A stretch of DNA of 64,000 nucleotides from Undaria pinnatifida. Lineage: Eukaryota > Sar > Phaeophyceae > Laminariales > Alariaceae. The position numbers were made by a program, and so were the translations under genes. The notes under the pieces were generated by a model. That model did not search any database, was not told where the DNA came from, and was given only the letters and a program-made list of their open reading frames with translations. Numbering within the stretch: position 1 is the first letter of the stretch; every line of letters starts with the position of its first letter. The stretch is taken from contig JABAKD010000021.1 of assembly GCA_012845835.1 (NCBI GenBank), positions 6,293,386 to 6,357,385 of the forward strand, in the 5' to 3' direction. Shown here piece by piece: positions 9,037-20,744 of this stretch.

Positions 9037-11212
9037 TACACACTCCAGATTTCGTAAACATCTCATTCAATACGATTCGGCCATGCCAAGACGAACGTGC
9101 CCAACACGAAACGCGAAATAAGTCTAGGCCACCAACGCAGACGCAGCGCGCGGAGATCGAGACAGGAACATAACGATAAATCTAACCTGTTCCTGGTTTG
9201 AGTATACCGGGTACTACTGGCGGTGAATGCAGGTTTTTGATAGTAGTGAGAGGTGTATCAGCAGACTACTCGTACCGCAGATAGGCCAACGACGATTAAA
9301 ACCTCATACACACTCGTCACACCGTATGTAAAGTATCTAAATATGAGAACCTTCAAATGATCAATCGGGGCATTATCCTTCATGAACAATGGTGGGGAAA
9401 CACTAACATACATCGTGCGGGTTTCCTGCACGAATATCTCTTACAAAAACGTATATGGTCCCATTTGTGCAACTGATCACGTTCATTACATGTGCATTAC
9501 ATGTGCTCAAATTATCATTCGACAAGGTCCCCCTTCGTGATGGGGTACGGTAGCGTCGCAAGTCGAAGGGAGGAAAAGCACACCTTTTCCACTGACGTAG
9601 ATAGAGGGTCTTTCCTAACGAACACAAAAAAACGTCCAGAATCCTGACAATTATTTCAGTAAAGCTTTTGCTACTGCTGTATGCTTCGTGCACCTCGTAC
9701 AAGTTCTGAACTTGGGTGTTTATTGTTGCGGTGGACGCGAAACAGTTGTTGTCGTCGTTCGATCTCCTTCGTTTTTCCTGCCGAGCACATAAACGGTGAC
9801 TACGTCACAAAGGGGAGAACCTCAGGAACGGCTGTTGCAGTTGTGCTACTGCTGCTGAACTGCTCCGGTGTAAGAACTGATTTGGCGACAGCACACAGGC
9901 CAACCACCCGAATAGCTGGTGCATGCAGACGAGAAAAAAAAATGAGGCACAGAAGCACAATCCGTCACAAACGAGAGATCTCGTAGTCTGGCCGCTCACT
10001 GTTGTACGCAGTGACTGTCACAGGTGTTGAGCCAGGAGGGCCATGTATAATGCAGCAGCACAGCAGCAGAAGCAGAGCGAGAAAAAACACCATGAGGTGG
10101 AAGTCCAGCATAAAGCAGCTTAATCGTAGAAGCTTCTGTTGACCGACTTTTTTAGTCTGTTTTCGTTTGACGATGGAGTCGCCAGGCAGGCCGTGAGATT
10201 AAAAGAGTGAGGTCCAGGTATGATTTTCACTTGAAATGTTCCTATAAAAACTCCAAAAAATTGGCAAGGTTTACCATGTGTGAAGGACCCGCAAAAATTC
10301 TGGTACTTGGAAAACACCCTGGTACTTGGAAAACACCCTGGTGGAACGATGGGCCGTGCGACCATTGCATGCTGTGTCCAATACCAAACCGGAGGCGGCG
10401 GCAAATATGGCAGAATCTCATCCAGGTTCCGACGCAGTCCGCTGGGGTATATGCCAGACGTTTATTGTGGTGGATGTGGTGGAAGTCGAGTGTAGAAGGG
10501 TCTACTTGCAGTATCTTCCGTCGATCGAGATTTGATGTCCACGTTTCTCAAAACTAGCATAACGTGCTCGTTTGGAGCCCTGCGCGGCTTGCAAGAACGA
10601 GCGAAGCGACAGGATTAGTCCTGATCTGTTGGGCTTTCTAGATGCGGCTACCTCTCCGATGCGGCGCGGGAAGCCCAACACCTCGAGAAAAGTATCTACA
10701 GTTCGTGTCAATGTTCCAGGTGTAGAGGCGGAGGGAGGCCGTTTGTTCAGTGCGAGATGTACGAAAAAACGATTCACAAGGCTGGGTGCAACCAGCACAT
10801 ACGTCGTACGACAATCGACACATGAGCTGCTGCTGCTGGTGTTGCCGCTGCTGGCTGCATAAAGTTGGGTCGTAGAAGGCAATATATGGGGTTAAAACAA
10901 TTGGTCTGGCAATACAGTTTGTAAGCGGAGCGAGCATTTGACAACTTAGAACGATTTTTTTTTTGGGGGGGGGGTTCACACCTACTGGGCTAAGCGAGAC
11001 GGGACGGAGACCGCTGAAAGATATAGCTCCTGTAGTTCAGCGACGTGAATTCTCAGAGCACCGCCACCAAGCTCGGCCGGGATCCCGACATGCGCCGCAT
11101 TATACCGAAGGCCTCCTTGCCCCGGCGCTGAGAATGTGATGATAAAAATCCGACCGCCAGAGGACAGCACGCCAAAACAACTGGCTCAGTCTAGGACATT
11201 TGTAACTCATCC
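9037..11212. other. Unassigned 2.2-kb stretch
   Basis: No recognisable gene or dispersed repeat. It holds a 19-bp tandem duplication (TGGTACTTGGAAAACACCC, about 10301-10345) and a 96-residue open frame at 10572-10862 (+) that starts with a CAAC pair and is Arg/Ser-rich but has no known family. A run of eight T followed by nine to ten G lies near 10955-10975. Confidence 0.4.
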
Positions 11213-11311
11213 CTCTGTGTGAGATAGATGATTTTTTCGAAGCTTATCTTTGCAAGCTGTCTGCGATACTCCGATCGCGCGTATTATTGTGTGTGTGTCC
11301 TCATTGAGGAT
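11213..11311 (+). mobile_element. Family A copy A-1, left part
   Basis: Matches the family A head: the TGTGAGATxGA block, TCTTTGCAAGCTGT, and GATACTCCGATCGCGCGTATTA, ending at CCTCATTGAGGAT. The element resumes at 11941 after two SINE insertions. Confidence 0.75.
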
Positions 11312-11625
11312 TTTTTTTTTTTCTTCTTTTCTTTTCCTCACACTCTTACTCTCCAGCTCCTGGACAGGCCGTGGTCACAGGTGTCGTCCCTTCTTCCCCC
11401 CGGTTCTTGCCTTCTATTTTTATCGCGCATAGGATTCAGCAATCCCACTGCTCGTCGATTTTTCATCGAGTGTTGCTAACTCACGCTCTCGTGCTTTTTT
11501 CCGCAAGTCAAATTGTGCACAAGAAAAAGTCCCAACGAATTTACACGAGTATGCAAACGGCGGGGCTCGAACTCACGAAACTGACCTATATCAGGCTCGA
11601 GGATAACCTGATACGCCACCGGGGC
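11312..11625 (-). mobile_element. tRNA-derived SINE copy 1
   Basis: Read on the minus strand: a 5' head with a Pol III A box TGGCGTATCAGG (11607-11618, 11 of 12 consensus positions) and a B box GTTCGAGCC (11564-11572, full match to GWTCRANNC), 46 nt apart. A non-tRNA body follows, ending in an A-rich tail (T run on the plus strand at 11312-11323). About 314 bp. Near-identical copies lie at 11634 and 28466, and a diverged one at 39730. It is flanked by TGAGGAT at 11305-11311 and 11627-11633. Confidence 0.8.
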
Positions 11626-11633
11626 ATGAGGAT

Positions 11634-11940
11634 TTTCTTTTTTTTTTTCTCACATATCACTTTCCAGCTTCTGGACAAGCCGTGGTCACAGGTGTCGTCC
11701 CTCCTCCCCCCCGGTTCTTGCATTCAAGGTTTATCGCGCATAGGGTTCCGCAATCACACTGCTCGTCGATTTTTCATCGAGTGTTGCTAACTCACGCTCT
11801 CGCGCTTTCCGCGAGTCAATTTGTGCACAAGATAACGTCCCAGCGAATTTATACGAGTATGCACTCGGCGGGGCTCGGACTCAGGACTGACCTATACCAG
11901 GCTCGAGGACAACCTGATACGCCACCGGGGCGACCGGCCG
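11634..11940 (-). mobile_element. tRNA-derived SINE copy 2 (adjacent to copy 1)
   Basis: The same element in the same orientation, directly after copy 1 with TGAGGAT between them. The head is at the right (CCACCGGGGCGACCGGC on the plus strand) and the A-rich tail at the left. The B box is changed by one base in the region corresponding to GGGCTCGGACTC. Together with copy 1 it splits family A copy A-1. Confidence 0.78.
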
Positions 11941-12170
11941 ATGATATATGCCGCCGACTCCCCTTGTAACCACAGCCCAGTTTGTACCAGGTTTAACAGG
12001 GTGGTGTTGGTCAGTCTGTACGCGGAAGCAATGAAAACCCGGTTTTCAGGGGGAAACAATCTCACATCTGTACTCGTAGAAAAAGGAAATGCATCAGTTC
12101 ATCAAGTGTATCCTGTAAGTCGTATATACGCCTGGTACTACACTATACCTGTTATTTGGTAAGGCGCATG
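11941..12170 (+). mobile_element. Family A copy A-1, right part
   Basis: Resumes the family A head exactly where 11311 stopped: GCCGACTCCCCTTG, CAACAGGGTG with one change, GTCAGTCTGTxCGCGGAA, and GGAAATGCATCAGTT, up to TATCCTGTAAGTCG. It ends near TGTTATTTGG without reaching a G-rich spacer, so the copy is 3'-truncated. Confidence 0.72.
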
Positions 12171-12645
12171 TCTCGTAGGACACTTACATACAGTGGAACG
12201 ACATACCGTCAGCAGTTAGTTGTACACCCGTGATAAAGTTTCGTATTACCACTTCAATGTTTCCCCACCCTTTTTGTGCACCATACGATTTATCATCTTA
12301 TTTTTTTTAGGGGACGAGTGTACGTATCCAAAAATATACTTCGTATAACACACCGCTTCACCCCACCAGATAGTACAATGTCGTCCTGCAGCAGTACAAT
12401 AGTCTACCCACACATTCATATATTCCTGAGCACCACATCTGTACTTTCTTCGCAACTGAAAAAACGTATTGTTCACACGTAAATAGTAGTAGTAGGGGCG
12501 TGACCCACGTATATAATAATTGCAGTGCGAGTAATCTTATCCATCCGTGTTGTTATTGGTGGCCGCGGTTTTCATCGGTCCAGGCAACTAAGAGCAAAGA
12601 AGACCACTTCGTTCCTGCAGTAGTTCGGAGGCGCCCTGTAAGTTA
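12171..12645. other. Unassigned
   Basis: No gene or repeat recognised; AT-rich, with short mutually overlapping open frames on both strands only. Confidence 0.35.
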
Positions 12646-13880
12646 CATACCCTGGTACCTTTCTTTTTTTTAACTAAATCCTAGCTGGTTGGCGAGTTTG
12701 GTTAGATTTTTTTTTTCGCAGGTGAAGATCGATAGTCTGTAGAGTCTAGACTTTACGGTAGTAGCCGCCATTATATATTGTGGGTTTGTATACCACTATT
12801 GATTCGAGCGAAGCGAGTTTCTAATTCCCACCTGCGGTCCCCCCGTAATAGCGCTCTACTAGAAAGAAAAAGTTCGTGTGTCTGTGTGTTTGTACGCTCT
12901 AACTTGAATTTAGACCAGGTCACTGGAAAAATGAGTGCTGTGGTGGCGGACCACACGAAATAATAAAAAAAAATCCTACCTGGTTAGCAAGTTTGGCTAG
13001 ATTTCTTACTCGTACGTGGAGATCGTTGGTCTGTAGAGTTTAGACTATACGGTAGTAGCCGCCATTCTATGTGGTGGGTTTGTATACCACGATTGATTAT
13101 TATTGTTGTTGTTGTTCTCACATTAACTCGCATAATCAAGTCCGTGGTCACAGGACAGGCTCCAGTCACTCTGGAGCTGAGGAATACCCCAGGGAAAAAC
13201 ACACACAACCCAAGGTGGTACACGCATATATTATATTCACTCACGACGAGCATCGAATATTGGGTCTTTGTGTGACATTGTGTCATACCGATTAATATTG
13301 CGAGGGCATGAACGGGATGCCCATGAAGGACACAAGGAGTTCGGCCTCTCTTTCCCAAAACCTGAAATCCACGGAGACCGTGATAATGCCAGTTGTTGGC
13401 TACGTGTAGAACATTTTTCGCAGTCGTGGGCATTACGAGGTCGGACATGTAGCGCAAAGAGCTAGGCACACTGACAATGAGGATAACCTATGGATTGCTG
13501 GTATCCAGCACCCACAACGCACCGATCACATTGATATCCCGTTCGCCAAGGCTCTTATGAAGGCACAACGGGAGGGCGTTGAGAGACGACGATCAGCAAA
13601 ACAACGTGCTAGGCAAGTTTTATTGGATTAATTTTTTCTTCTCAGGTGAGGGTCGATATCCTGTACATACATGGTTGTACCCCCCGGTATATATAGTGGG
13701 TTTGTGTACGCACAAGACTATTGTTACTAAATTCATATACGAGTACGGTACATTGTGTCTTGGCGTGATGTCTTGCCGTACCGATAAATTTTGCAAGGGC
13801 CTAATAGGGACACCCGTGAAGGACACAGCGGGTTCGACTTATCTCTCTCATTATCTGACCCCGAGTCACTAGAAGAAAAC
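12646..13880 (+). repeat. Three diverged copies of a local repeat
   Basis: Starts at about 12660, 12968 and 13600. Shared blocks in the first two: GGTTxGCxAGTTTGGxTAGAT, GGTAGTAGCCGCCATT and TGGGTTTGTATACCAC. Shared between the second and third: ATACCGATxAATxTTGC and CATGAAGGACACA/CGTGAAGGACACA. The second copy is longest, about 500 bp. No protein family is recognisable in the embedded open frames (161 residues at 12984-13469, minus strand), and I regard those as incidental. Confidence 0.65.
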
Positions 13881-14032
13881 TATCTAAAAATGACCCCATT
13901 TTTGTAGTCTTGGTCATAACCCTGGCACCTGGTAACCACATCATACCCTTTTGAGACAGTAAGGGACAGATTTATCAACGTTTGCTTTAATATTACCCTT
14001 ATAACTCTCGAAGCTCGACATGTAAGAGTTTC

Positions 14033-14240
14033 ACCCGATCTTTCCCCGCCACAAGAGTTCGTCGCCAGTGTCTTCCCTTCTACCCTCCGCTACAGACCAA
14101 AATTTGTAAAGCGCGTAGGATTTAGCTATTGCGCCCTTGTCTTCAGCAATACATATTTGTCGATGATATGTTTCGCCCATTCACGTTGTCGCGCCTTCCG
14201 ATCGTAAATTTGAACAAAAGAAAATGTCTGGCATGCGCAT
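14033..14240 (-). mobile_element. Decayed SINE relic
   Basis: Aligns patchily with the body of the SINE at 11312: GTGTCTTCCCTTCTACCC, AAGCGCGTAGGATTTAGC, TTTGTCGATG and the AAATTTGAACAAAAG block, in the same order and spacing. The tRNA-like head is no longer clear. Confidence 0.5.
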
Positions 14241-14529
14241 GATGAGACTTCAACCGACCGTTTTTACGTTGGCAGGGACCCTACTAACCTACCACTTGAT
14301 CGGGGACGGCAAAACATGTAATCTTCTGTTGGTAGATTTTTGTTCTCCGCCGCCCTACAGTCGAGACATCAACTTTGATGATGACAGACCGCTACCTATC
14401 GCAGACTAGTCGGCTTACCTTTTCGTGAATAATGGCGCCAAATGGCGGCCACTCGAAGGAGTCGAAGAAGGTTATCGCCGCGTGCAGAATGGACCGCGCA
14501 ATCCTGGCATGACCAGTAGTGTTTGGCCG

Positions 14530-15110
14530 GGGGTTTGGAGTATACACAGAGAACAACAAGAAGACGTGCGTCAGTCTGGGCGACGTAGTGAACTTCTACA
14601 ATGGTGTGATCATGTTTAAAATCGTCCGGTCCAACCCTTTCTGGTAGATAGAAGCCTTTCCGCGATTAACCTGTTTGCGGTAGGCGGAGCGAAGTTGTGG
14701 ACGTGTCATGGTGGACGATGATGCGCGCATATTGAAGACTCTCCGGTCTAAACTATTCCGGGGGACATAGAACAAAACACCCGCGATTCACCCACATGTA
14801 CGTCAGTCGATGCGACGTGGTGAAGTTCCACAATGAATAGTGTGCTCATGATTGAGACCGTCTGGTCTTTCACTTTTCGGGGGATAAAAGACTATCCGCG
14901 ATTAACCTACTTGCCTAAGTCGGAGGGAGCGACGTGGTCGTGTTCTACAGAGTGGTGCTATTCAACATTGAAGGCAATCCGGTCTAAAGATTTCTGGGGG
15001 ATACAGGACTATCCTCGATTGACCTATTGGGCGGGCGATTTGGTCCTGTTTTTCAGTTGTGATGTGCTTACTCTATCACCGTATTTTTAAGGTGTGACCC
15101 TTTTCCGGGG
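14530..15110 (+). repeat. Tandem array of about 118-bp units
   Basis: About five units. Anchor CGCGATTxACC (or its variant TCGATTGACC) lies at about 14661, 14782, 14897 and 15014, spacing 115-121 bp. Each unit also carries a CCGGTCTAAA/TCTGGTCTTT block and GCGACGTGGT. A partial leading unit with GACGTGCGTCAGTC lies near 14570. No coding potential. Confidence 0.78.
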
Positions 15111-15775
15111 AAAAGTCTGTCATAAGGTCAATCTTCGTATACAATTCGTAGTATGTGGGATTCCCTGTCACGAAAAGCACGAACGATTCAAAATTAGCAT
15201 AAGATCATGTTCGTACCCCTAAGCCGTAAACTCATTATTGATGTAGCACTGCTGGTGATAAGACCACCTTTTTAAGGGACAACGGACGTAGTCACGTTTT
15301 TTTCTGGTCCAGTTTTCCCGCTCCTCGTTCATCCAGTTCGTCCATATATTCGCCCTTTGACCTACTAATAGTTTTTTTTTAATCATGATTTTTTTTATTT
15401 ATGTAAGAATTTTATTCTATCGTATGTACCAGGTATTTGATTGTAAATATTTCCCTTTCTATTCTGGTACTTTTTGGGTACCCATCGGGGGTTAGAGTCA
15501 ATTATGTCGTTAACGACACCTCTATCGAAGATTGAACAAGTAGAACTAAATACTCATTATATGGGCGAGCTGTTTTCACATTCAGCCGTTCTTTTTAGCC
15601 AACGACATCAGCACACTCCGTGCCTATGGTCAATCTTAACTCCAGAAAGGTATAAAATTTGTAATAACAGACTGTGAGATAGAAAATCCAAACAATATCC
15701 GCATTAAATCAAGCCAACAAAAGTGACGTTTCAGTGTTGTACCGGGTACGAAAACACAACAACAATAATGCAAGA
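15111..15775. other. Unassigned AT-rich stretch
   Basis: No gene or dispersed repeat seen. Poly-T tracts lie near 15370-15400. A 67-residue frame at 15474-15677 is not recognisable. Confidence 0.35.
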
Positions 15776-16868
15776 CAGACAATATATTATAAAAAATGAA
15801 AGTACACTCCAGCTGTGAGATCGACGATTTTGTCGAAACTCATCTTTGCAAGTTGTGTGTGATACTCCGATCGCGCGTATTACGGGTTGTGTGTCCTCAT
15901 TAAGGATATAGGTCGGCGACTCCCCTTGCAACTACAGTGTAGCTACCAGGGTCAACAGGGTGATTTTAGTCAGTCTGTGCGCGGAAACTATAAAACTCGT
16001 TTCTGAGGGGGACAAAATCTGACAGCGGGTGGAAGGAAATGCATCCGTTTATCAAGTGAATCCTGTAAGTCAAATAACCGGTGTAGGGAGGGCGGAGTTT
16101 TGAAGGACGTGGAGGCCTGATTTCGACCAAAAAGGAGCGGGATTAGAAGGAGGAGGGGGGGGGTGAGGGGGAGGGGGAGGGGGAAGGGGGGGCGGACGGG
16201 CGGGCAATTTGTGCGTGGAAGCTGTAAATTCTTCAAGTGGATGAATGTGACCGTTTTAGAAAAAAAGAAAAACAAAAAGCACCAGTTAATCATGGGGGGG
16301 GGGGGTGGCGGGGGCGGGGCGGGTGGGGCGGCTCAATCTGTCCGTGGAAACAATACATTCGTCTGAGTGGATAACTGTGACGGTTTTGGGAAGAATGAAT
16401 TAGTTTATCATGTATATCCTGGGGTAAGTCGTACAATAATTGAGTAGAAAGAGGGCAGAGTATTCGAGGGGGTGGGGGTTAGATGGAGTGGGGCGGTGGG
16501 GAGGTGGCGGGTGGGGGCGGGTAGGGGTGGGGGAGGAGAGGGAAGGGCTATATGTGCATAGATGTAGGGTTTTGTTAAACGTGTGGTGCTAGGTCTAGGC
16601 GATGGTGCGGGTGGTGGGGAAGGAGGGGGCATTCGGGGCGGGGGAGGGGGACGGGGGGGGAAGCGCAGCGTAATTGATGGCTCTATAATGATAATGAGGT
16701 GATATCCAGTGCGTGAAGGTTTTTTATTGTGGCGGATTCCGATATTAGGTGGGGCGTTTGAGCAAGGGAGAGCGAGAACGGAGGAGGGAAGGTTTTTTGT
16801 AGGAGGTTTAGGTCACATATAAAATTCAAACACACTCCGGCTGTGAAATATTTTGAAAAATGATATAA
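15776..16868 (+). mobile_element. Family A copy A-2
   Basis: Starts TATTATAAAAAATG then CACTCCAGCTGTGAGATCGA. It runs through the head (TACTCCGATCGCGCGTATTA, CGGCGACTCC, GTGCGCGGAAACTATAAA, GGGGGACAAAATCTGACAG), then alternates modules with G tracts at 16155-16195, 16292-16330, 16490-16545 and 16620-16660. It ends with GAGGTTTAGGTCACAT and a second, decayed CACTCCGGCTGTGA head. Pro-rich and Gly-rich open frames over the tracts are artefacts of the homopolymers. Confidence 0.85.
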
Positions 16869-18300
16869 TATATAAATACGACAGCAGTTTCTAAGGGTGC
16901 GTCGACGAAAGACGATATTAAAGGCTGCAAGGAGGTCAACATTCGTGCTGAGAAGGAGCGGATAGCTATTACGCGAACAACACAAGACGACGAAGAGTAA
17001 AAAGGTGCCGAGATAAAGCCGACGGGGAGAGAAAATACGTGAGCAAAGAGAGAAACAACAAAAAAGAAAAGCAAAACAAACTAAAATTATGCAAACTAAA
17101 ATAATGCAAGGAAGGCAGCACTTATCATCACATTCGCTTTCACCCTCCCCCCAATGAACTCAATTAAAACAAACTTATAATACTGGGTCGTGTTCAATGA
17201 TTCGCACAATGTGAAGTCAAGTAGGTCGATGTAGCGGATACATAAACAACGTGAACGAGAAACAAAGAACCAAGGCTAGGTCGAAGGTGAGTTTTTGAAA
17301 CAAGTTATGATGAAAGTTATGGTGATGCTCCGACTCCTGCTGGGTGGTGCCGTCTGCTTTGCTGGCGTGTTTATTATTCACTTGTTCTGAGTATGCTTCG
17401 ATTTTTGTATTGGGTATGTATGAGGGTGATGGCAGTATGGACACCTCTGCTGAAGTCAATCATAACCAGCGAGCTGCTGGAACACTGTGCGAAAGTGTTC
17501 CTACTCCCGCCGTAGGGTCGTTCGAAAACCAAATGGTTGATATCGACATAGATATTTTTTAGTTCTCTTGATGGTGTGCTTGTTGCACAGACACTCCTTG
17601 TGCCGTGTGTAGATGAGTGGAAACGTCGGTATACTGTGAAGAACACACACGGAGTGTGGCAGGTCCAAGGCACGCCGCTGTTTGTGTTATTCCCTTTAAA
17701 CTGGTATTTTCACCAATCTACATCGAGCCCAAGCAGTGTCCGCGCTTGTGTCTTTTAGAGAGACACGAGCTCTGTTGTCGCAACATACTAGACAGAGTTA
17801 CACTTCGCAAAATCTGCAATGTATTTTGTCCATGCAATGAACGCACCGCAATGAACACGCGGGCAAACATGATGCAAACCAACGCAACACAAAATTTGAA
17901 ACAAGAATGAATGGAAAGAATTGGAAACCGACAATAATAGCCAATTTATTGAAATGAAATATTATCCGAGGCGGAGAACGAGTACATCAAGTTTGGTTCG
18001 TACTTTGGTCAAGACACGCAAAAACATCAATTATCTGATTTCGGGATAATTGAATGTGAACATATAAAAAATTAGGAAGTGTCTCGAAACACGTCGTTGG
18101 CGGCAATAGTAGTCATCACTAAAAATATAGCGAAATTGCGGGGGGGGGGGGAAGTTGTACAGCAGTAATAATTGCCTCGAAAGCAGAAACAAAAAAAACA
18201 AAAAAAAAACTATGAAGTAGAGGTTCCAGGTAAACTTATACTCACATTTCTAATTCGTTTAGGGGGTTGGCCGAACTTGACGAGGTAAATTCACGGCGGG
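16869..18300. other. Unassigned
   Basis: No recognisable gene. Contains short unsupported frames (for example 17374-17673 minus, 17617-17910 plus), a G run at about 18139-18150 and A-rich stretches near 18190-18210. Confidence 0.35.
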
Positions 18301-18364
18301 TCAGCGCACCCGTGCGTGGAAGCCTGGGGAGATATTTAATCACATCCGTGAACACGATCGAGGC

Positions 18365-18370
18365 TATAAA
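18365..18370 (+). promoter_or_regulatory. TATA box candidate (GGCTATAAAACG)
   Basis: A clean TATAAAA in a GC-rich local context, 175-180 bp upstream of the ATG at 18545. A transcription start near 18395 would be expected. Supported only by the motif and its placement. Confidence 0.35.
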
Positions 18371-18544
18371 ACGCCACACCCCACAAGAAGAGTCGACCGG
18401 GGCAACTCAACATCGTACTCCGTCTGTGCCGCCTCCAAAAATATAACGGCGGCCGCAAAAGATTTTTTCTTAACGAGTCTCGTTTTCAAGCCGCAAGAAA
18501 ACAACCCCACCAGTCAAGAACACGATTATACGCTCAAGGATCCG

Positions 18545-18820
18545 ATGGCTTCTTCGTCGTCGCTACCATTTATTCGCGCAGCGTTTTCAAAGCTTCCACC
18601 GTCCACCCAAGAGACCCTGGATGTGACGATTTCTCTTCCCCTAGGCCACGACAAAAATGGGGAGAGGCCGGCGGGGGCGCTCACGCCACGATGCAAGCCG
18701 TCTCGCTTCCTTCCACCTTCGTTGGTGTTTAGTCAGCACGGGGTTGTGCGAGTTCCTGCGATGTTTCGACTTCTTACATACATGTTCAAGAACTATGCAC
18801 AGTTTTTTCGACAAGACTAG
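18545..18820 (+). CDS. Hypothetical 91-residue protein
   Basis: Open frame from an ATG with good context (GATCCGATGG) to a TAG. The N-terminus is Ser-rich (MASSSSLPFIRAAF), followed by LPPSTQETLDVTISLPLGHD, and a hydrophobic C-terminal part, MFRLLTYMFKNYAQFF. No domain recognised. In its favour are the TATA box upstream and the absence of overlap with repeats; against it are its small size and lack of homology evidence. It could be the first exon of a longer gene, but no splice site is convincing. Confidence 0.3.
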   Translation: MASSSSLPFIRAAFSKLPPSTQETLDVTISLPLGHDKNGERPAGALTPRCKPSRFLPPSLVFSQHGVVRVPAMFRLLTYMFKNYAQFFRQD

Positions 18821-18839
18821 ACTATTATATTTCGCGTGA

Positions 18840-20744
18840 AATTAAATCTAACTAGATGGACTTATTTTTCCCCAACCAACAAGTTTTCATCTTTCATGGT
18901 TAAACTGTACCCCAAAAAAGGAAGAAGAAAAACGAAGGAAAAGCTGGAAACAAAGAGAGAAACAATACGGCCCAAGTGTAACGAAACGAGCAAAAACGGA
19001 TGCCAGTAAATGGCAAAAAACACCAGGCAGGTGAAGCAAATCAACCACGCCAGTGGCAGCAACCATAATCCGTTTGCAACCACCCTACCGTAGTAGCAGG
19101 AGCATTGCCACGTGTTTCACCATTTTTATCGCACTGTTACTGACGACAGTAGTGTTTATACCGCCATCATCTCCGTATCCAAATCAAAACAACGAAGAAA
19201 GAAAATTTATTGAAATTTTAATAAACTGGTAACAACAAAGCAGCTGAGAACACCCAGAGGGAGTCGGGGCAGCACCTAGACTATGTTCCAAATGCAACTA
19301 CTCATACCTTAGGGTTAGGAGTGTAGTGCTGCTGCCTGGTGCTGGCCTGTGCAGAAACCATAGAAAGAGTCAAGAAAGAATATGTATCTGTTCATATGAT
19401 ACAGGTAGTCGTTAATAGGGTAGAGGCACCTATCTAGTTCCATCAATTCGAAATGGAATGTTCCCTGTCGATTATCCCACGTTTCAACATTTTTCGACGA
19501 GCTCCAGAGTTGACAACAAGAGCGTGCATGTGTGGTGCTTACATGGAGCTGATACACCCACCGCACTAGAGCACAACCAGCACATTCGGTGCGCTTGTCG
19601 ATTACTTCCCCCACAGAGACGAGCTCTGTGGTAACAACCAACAAAGAACAGACATCTCACGGTGAGGGATATCCTTTTTGGCTAACCGTTTCTGACCGGT
19701 TAAGCGCAAGAAGAGTGGGACTACTTGTATATCGGTTGGAATGGTGCAGCTTTGTTTACGGGTATACTTGAAAAAAACAAAATTAGGAGCAGCTCATCGT
19801 AGATATGTTATTTGGTCGAGTTGCGCGAGAGAACGCCTTCGGAGTCGTTATTATGACGAGATAGTGAGATCTTACTTGTCTTAGGAGCTTCACAACGTCT
19901 GCTGCACCCCTGATGTGGGGTAACTTCAAATATAAACATATTTATACTATATAGGTAGACTATACGTTTCAAGTATTCAATTGTGTTTGACCATGCAATG
20001 CAGAACGCATTGAAAGCGAAGGGCTGAGACAAACATGCCACCACACCGGAAAAGCGCAAAATAAAAAGAAACAAACAAACTTGAGCTGAAGAAGGCGTAG
20101 AAAAAGGGTGATCATACGGATGAAAAGAGGCACGAAACCTTACGTGGACTCCGTTACTCGAAGGTGCACGATCAAGTCGAGGCACCGTAGTACGCACCAT
20201 ATATATCAAGAGTGTTGCCACCGGCGGTCTCGGTTTTTTTATTGCCGTTGTCCCATGCGGAGACTGTTTGGCTTTGTGTGAGGGGACTAGCTCCTGAAAA
20301 TGGATCGGACCGTTTAATTGACACTTGCTTGCCGAGTAAACGTTTTATCGAAGTATTTAGTGTGTACCTACACGCCGGCTTCCATTGTGGGATACATTGG
20401 AGCGATGTTTAGACGAAACATAGGCCCCCGCACATAGAGTGCTGCGTCCACCTTGTGATCGAAGAGGGTATCTGGTGATTGTATGGTTCGGTAAAATACG
20501 GATACGATGACGGTTGACTACAGTAAGGATTTCCAGTCGTAGGTTGGCTACCTGGTTGCGGGATATCGAGATGGTGGAAATATTACGTCTATTTTGCCGC
20601 CTATTGGGATCAACCTCACATGATCCGATAGAAAAAGAGTCGAAAAAATTTCGATCCTGTTGTTGACCGTTTAGTTCCTTGGGTTTAGGATTCAATAATT
20701 TCATAGAAATAGAGGGCCATTCACCAGGTATGTTGGCTGTATCA
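18840..20744. other. Unassigned, two low-support minus-strand ORFs
   Basis: Open frames at 19315-19644 (-) (109 residues, with an aromatic-rich LMELDRCLYPINDYLYHMNR stretch) and 20357-20797 (-) (146 residues). The second begins inside the family A head at 20797, so its N-terminus is repeat-derived. Neither has a recognisable domain. Nothing else seen. Confidence 0.3.

Noticed and set aside
9037-9080. Sequence after the 3' LTR (CACACTCCAGATTTCGT) resembling a family A head
   Set aside because: Only about 25 bp match and the remainder does not follow the family order. Probably coincidence.
12984-13469. 161-residue minus-strand ORF
   Set aside because: Spans a local repeat unit; the frame is not preserved in the sister units and no domain is visible.
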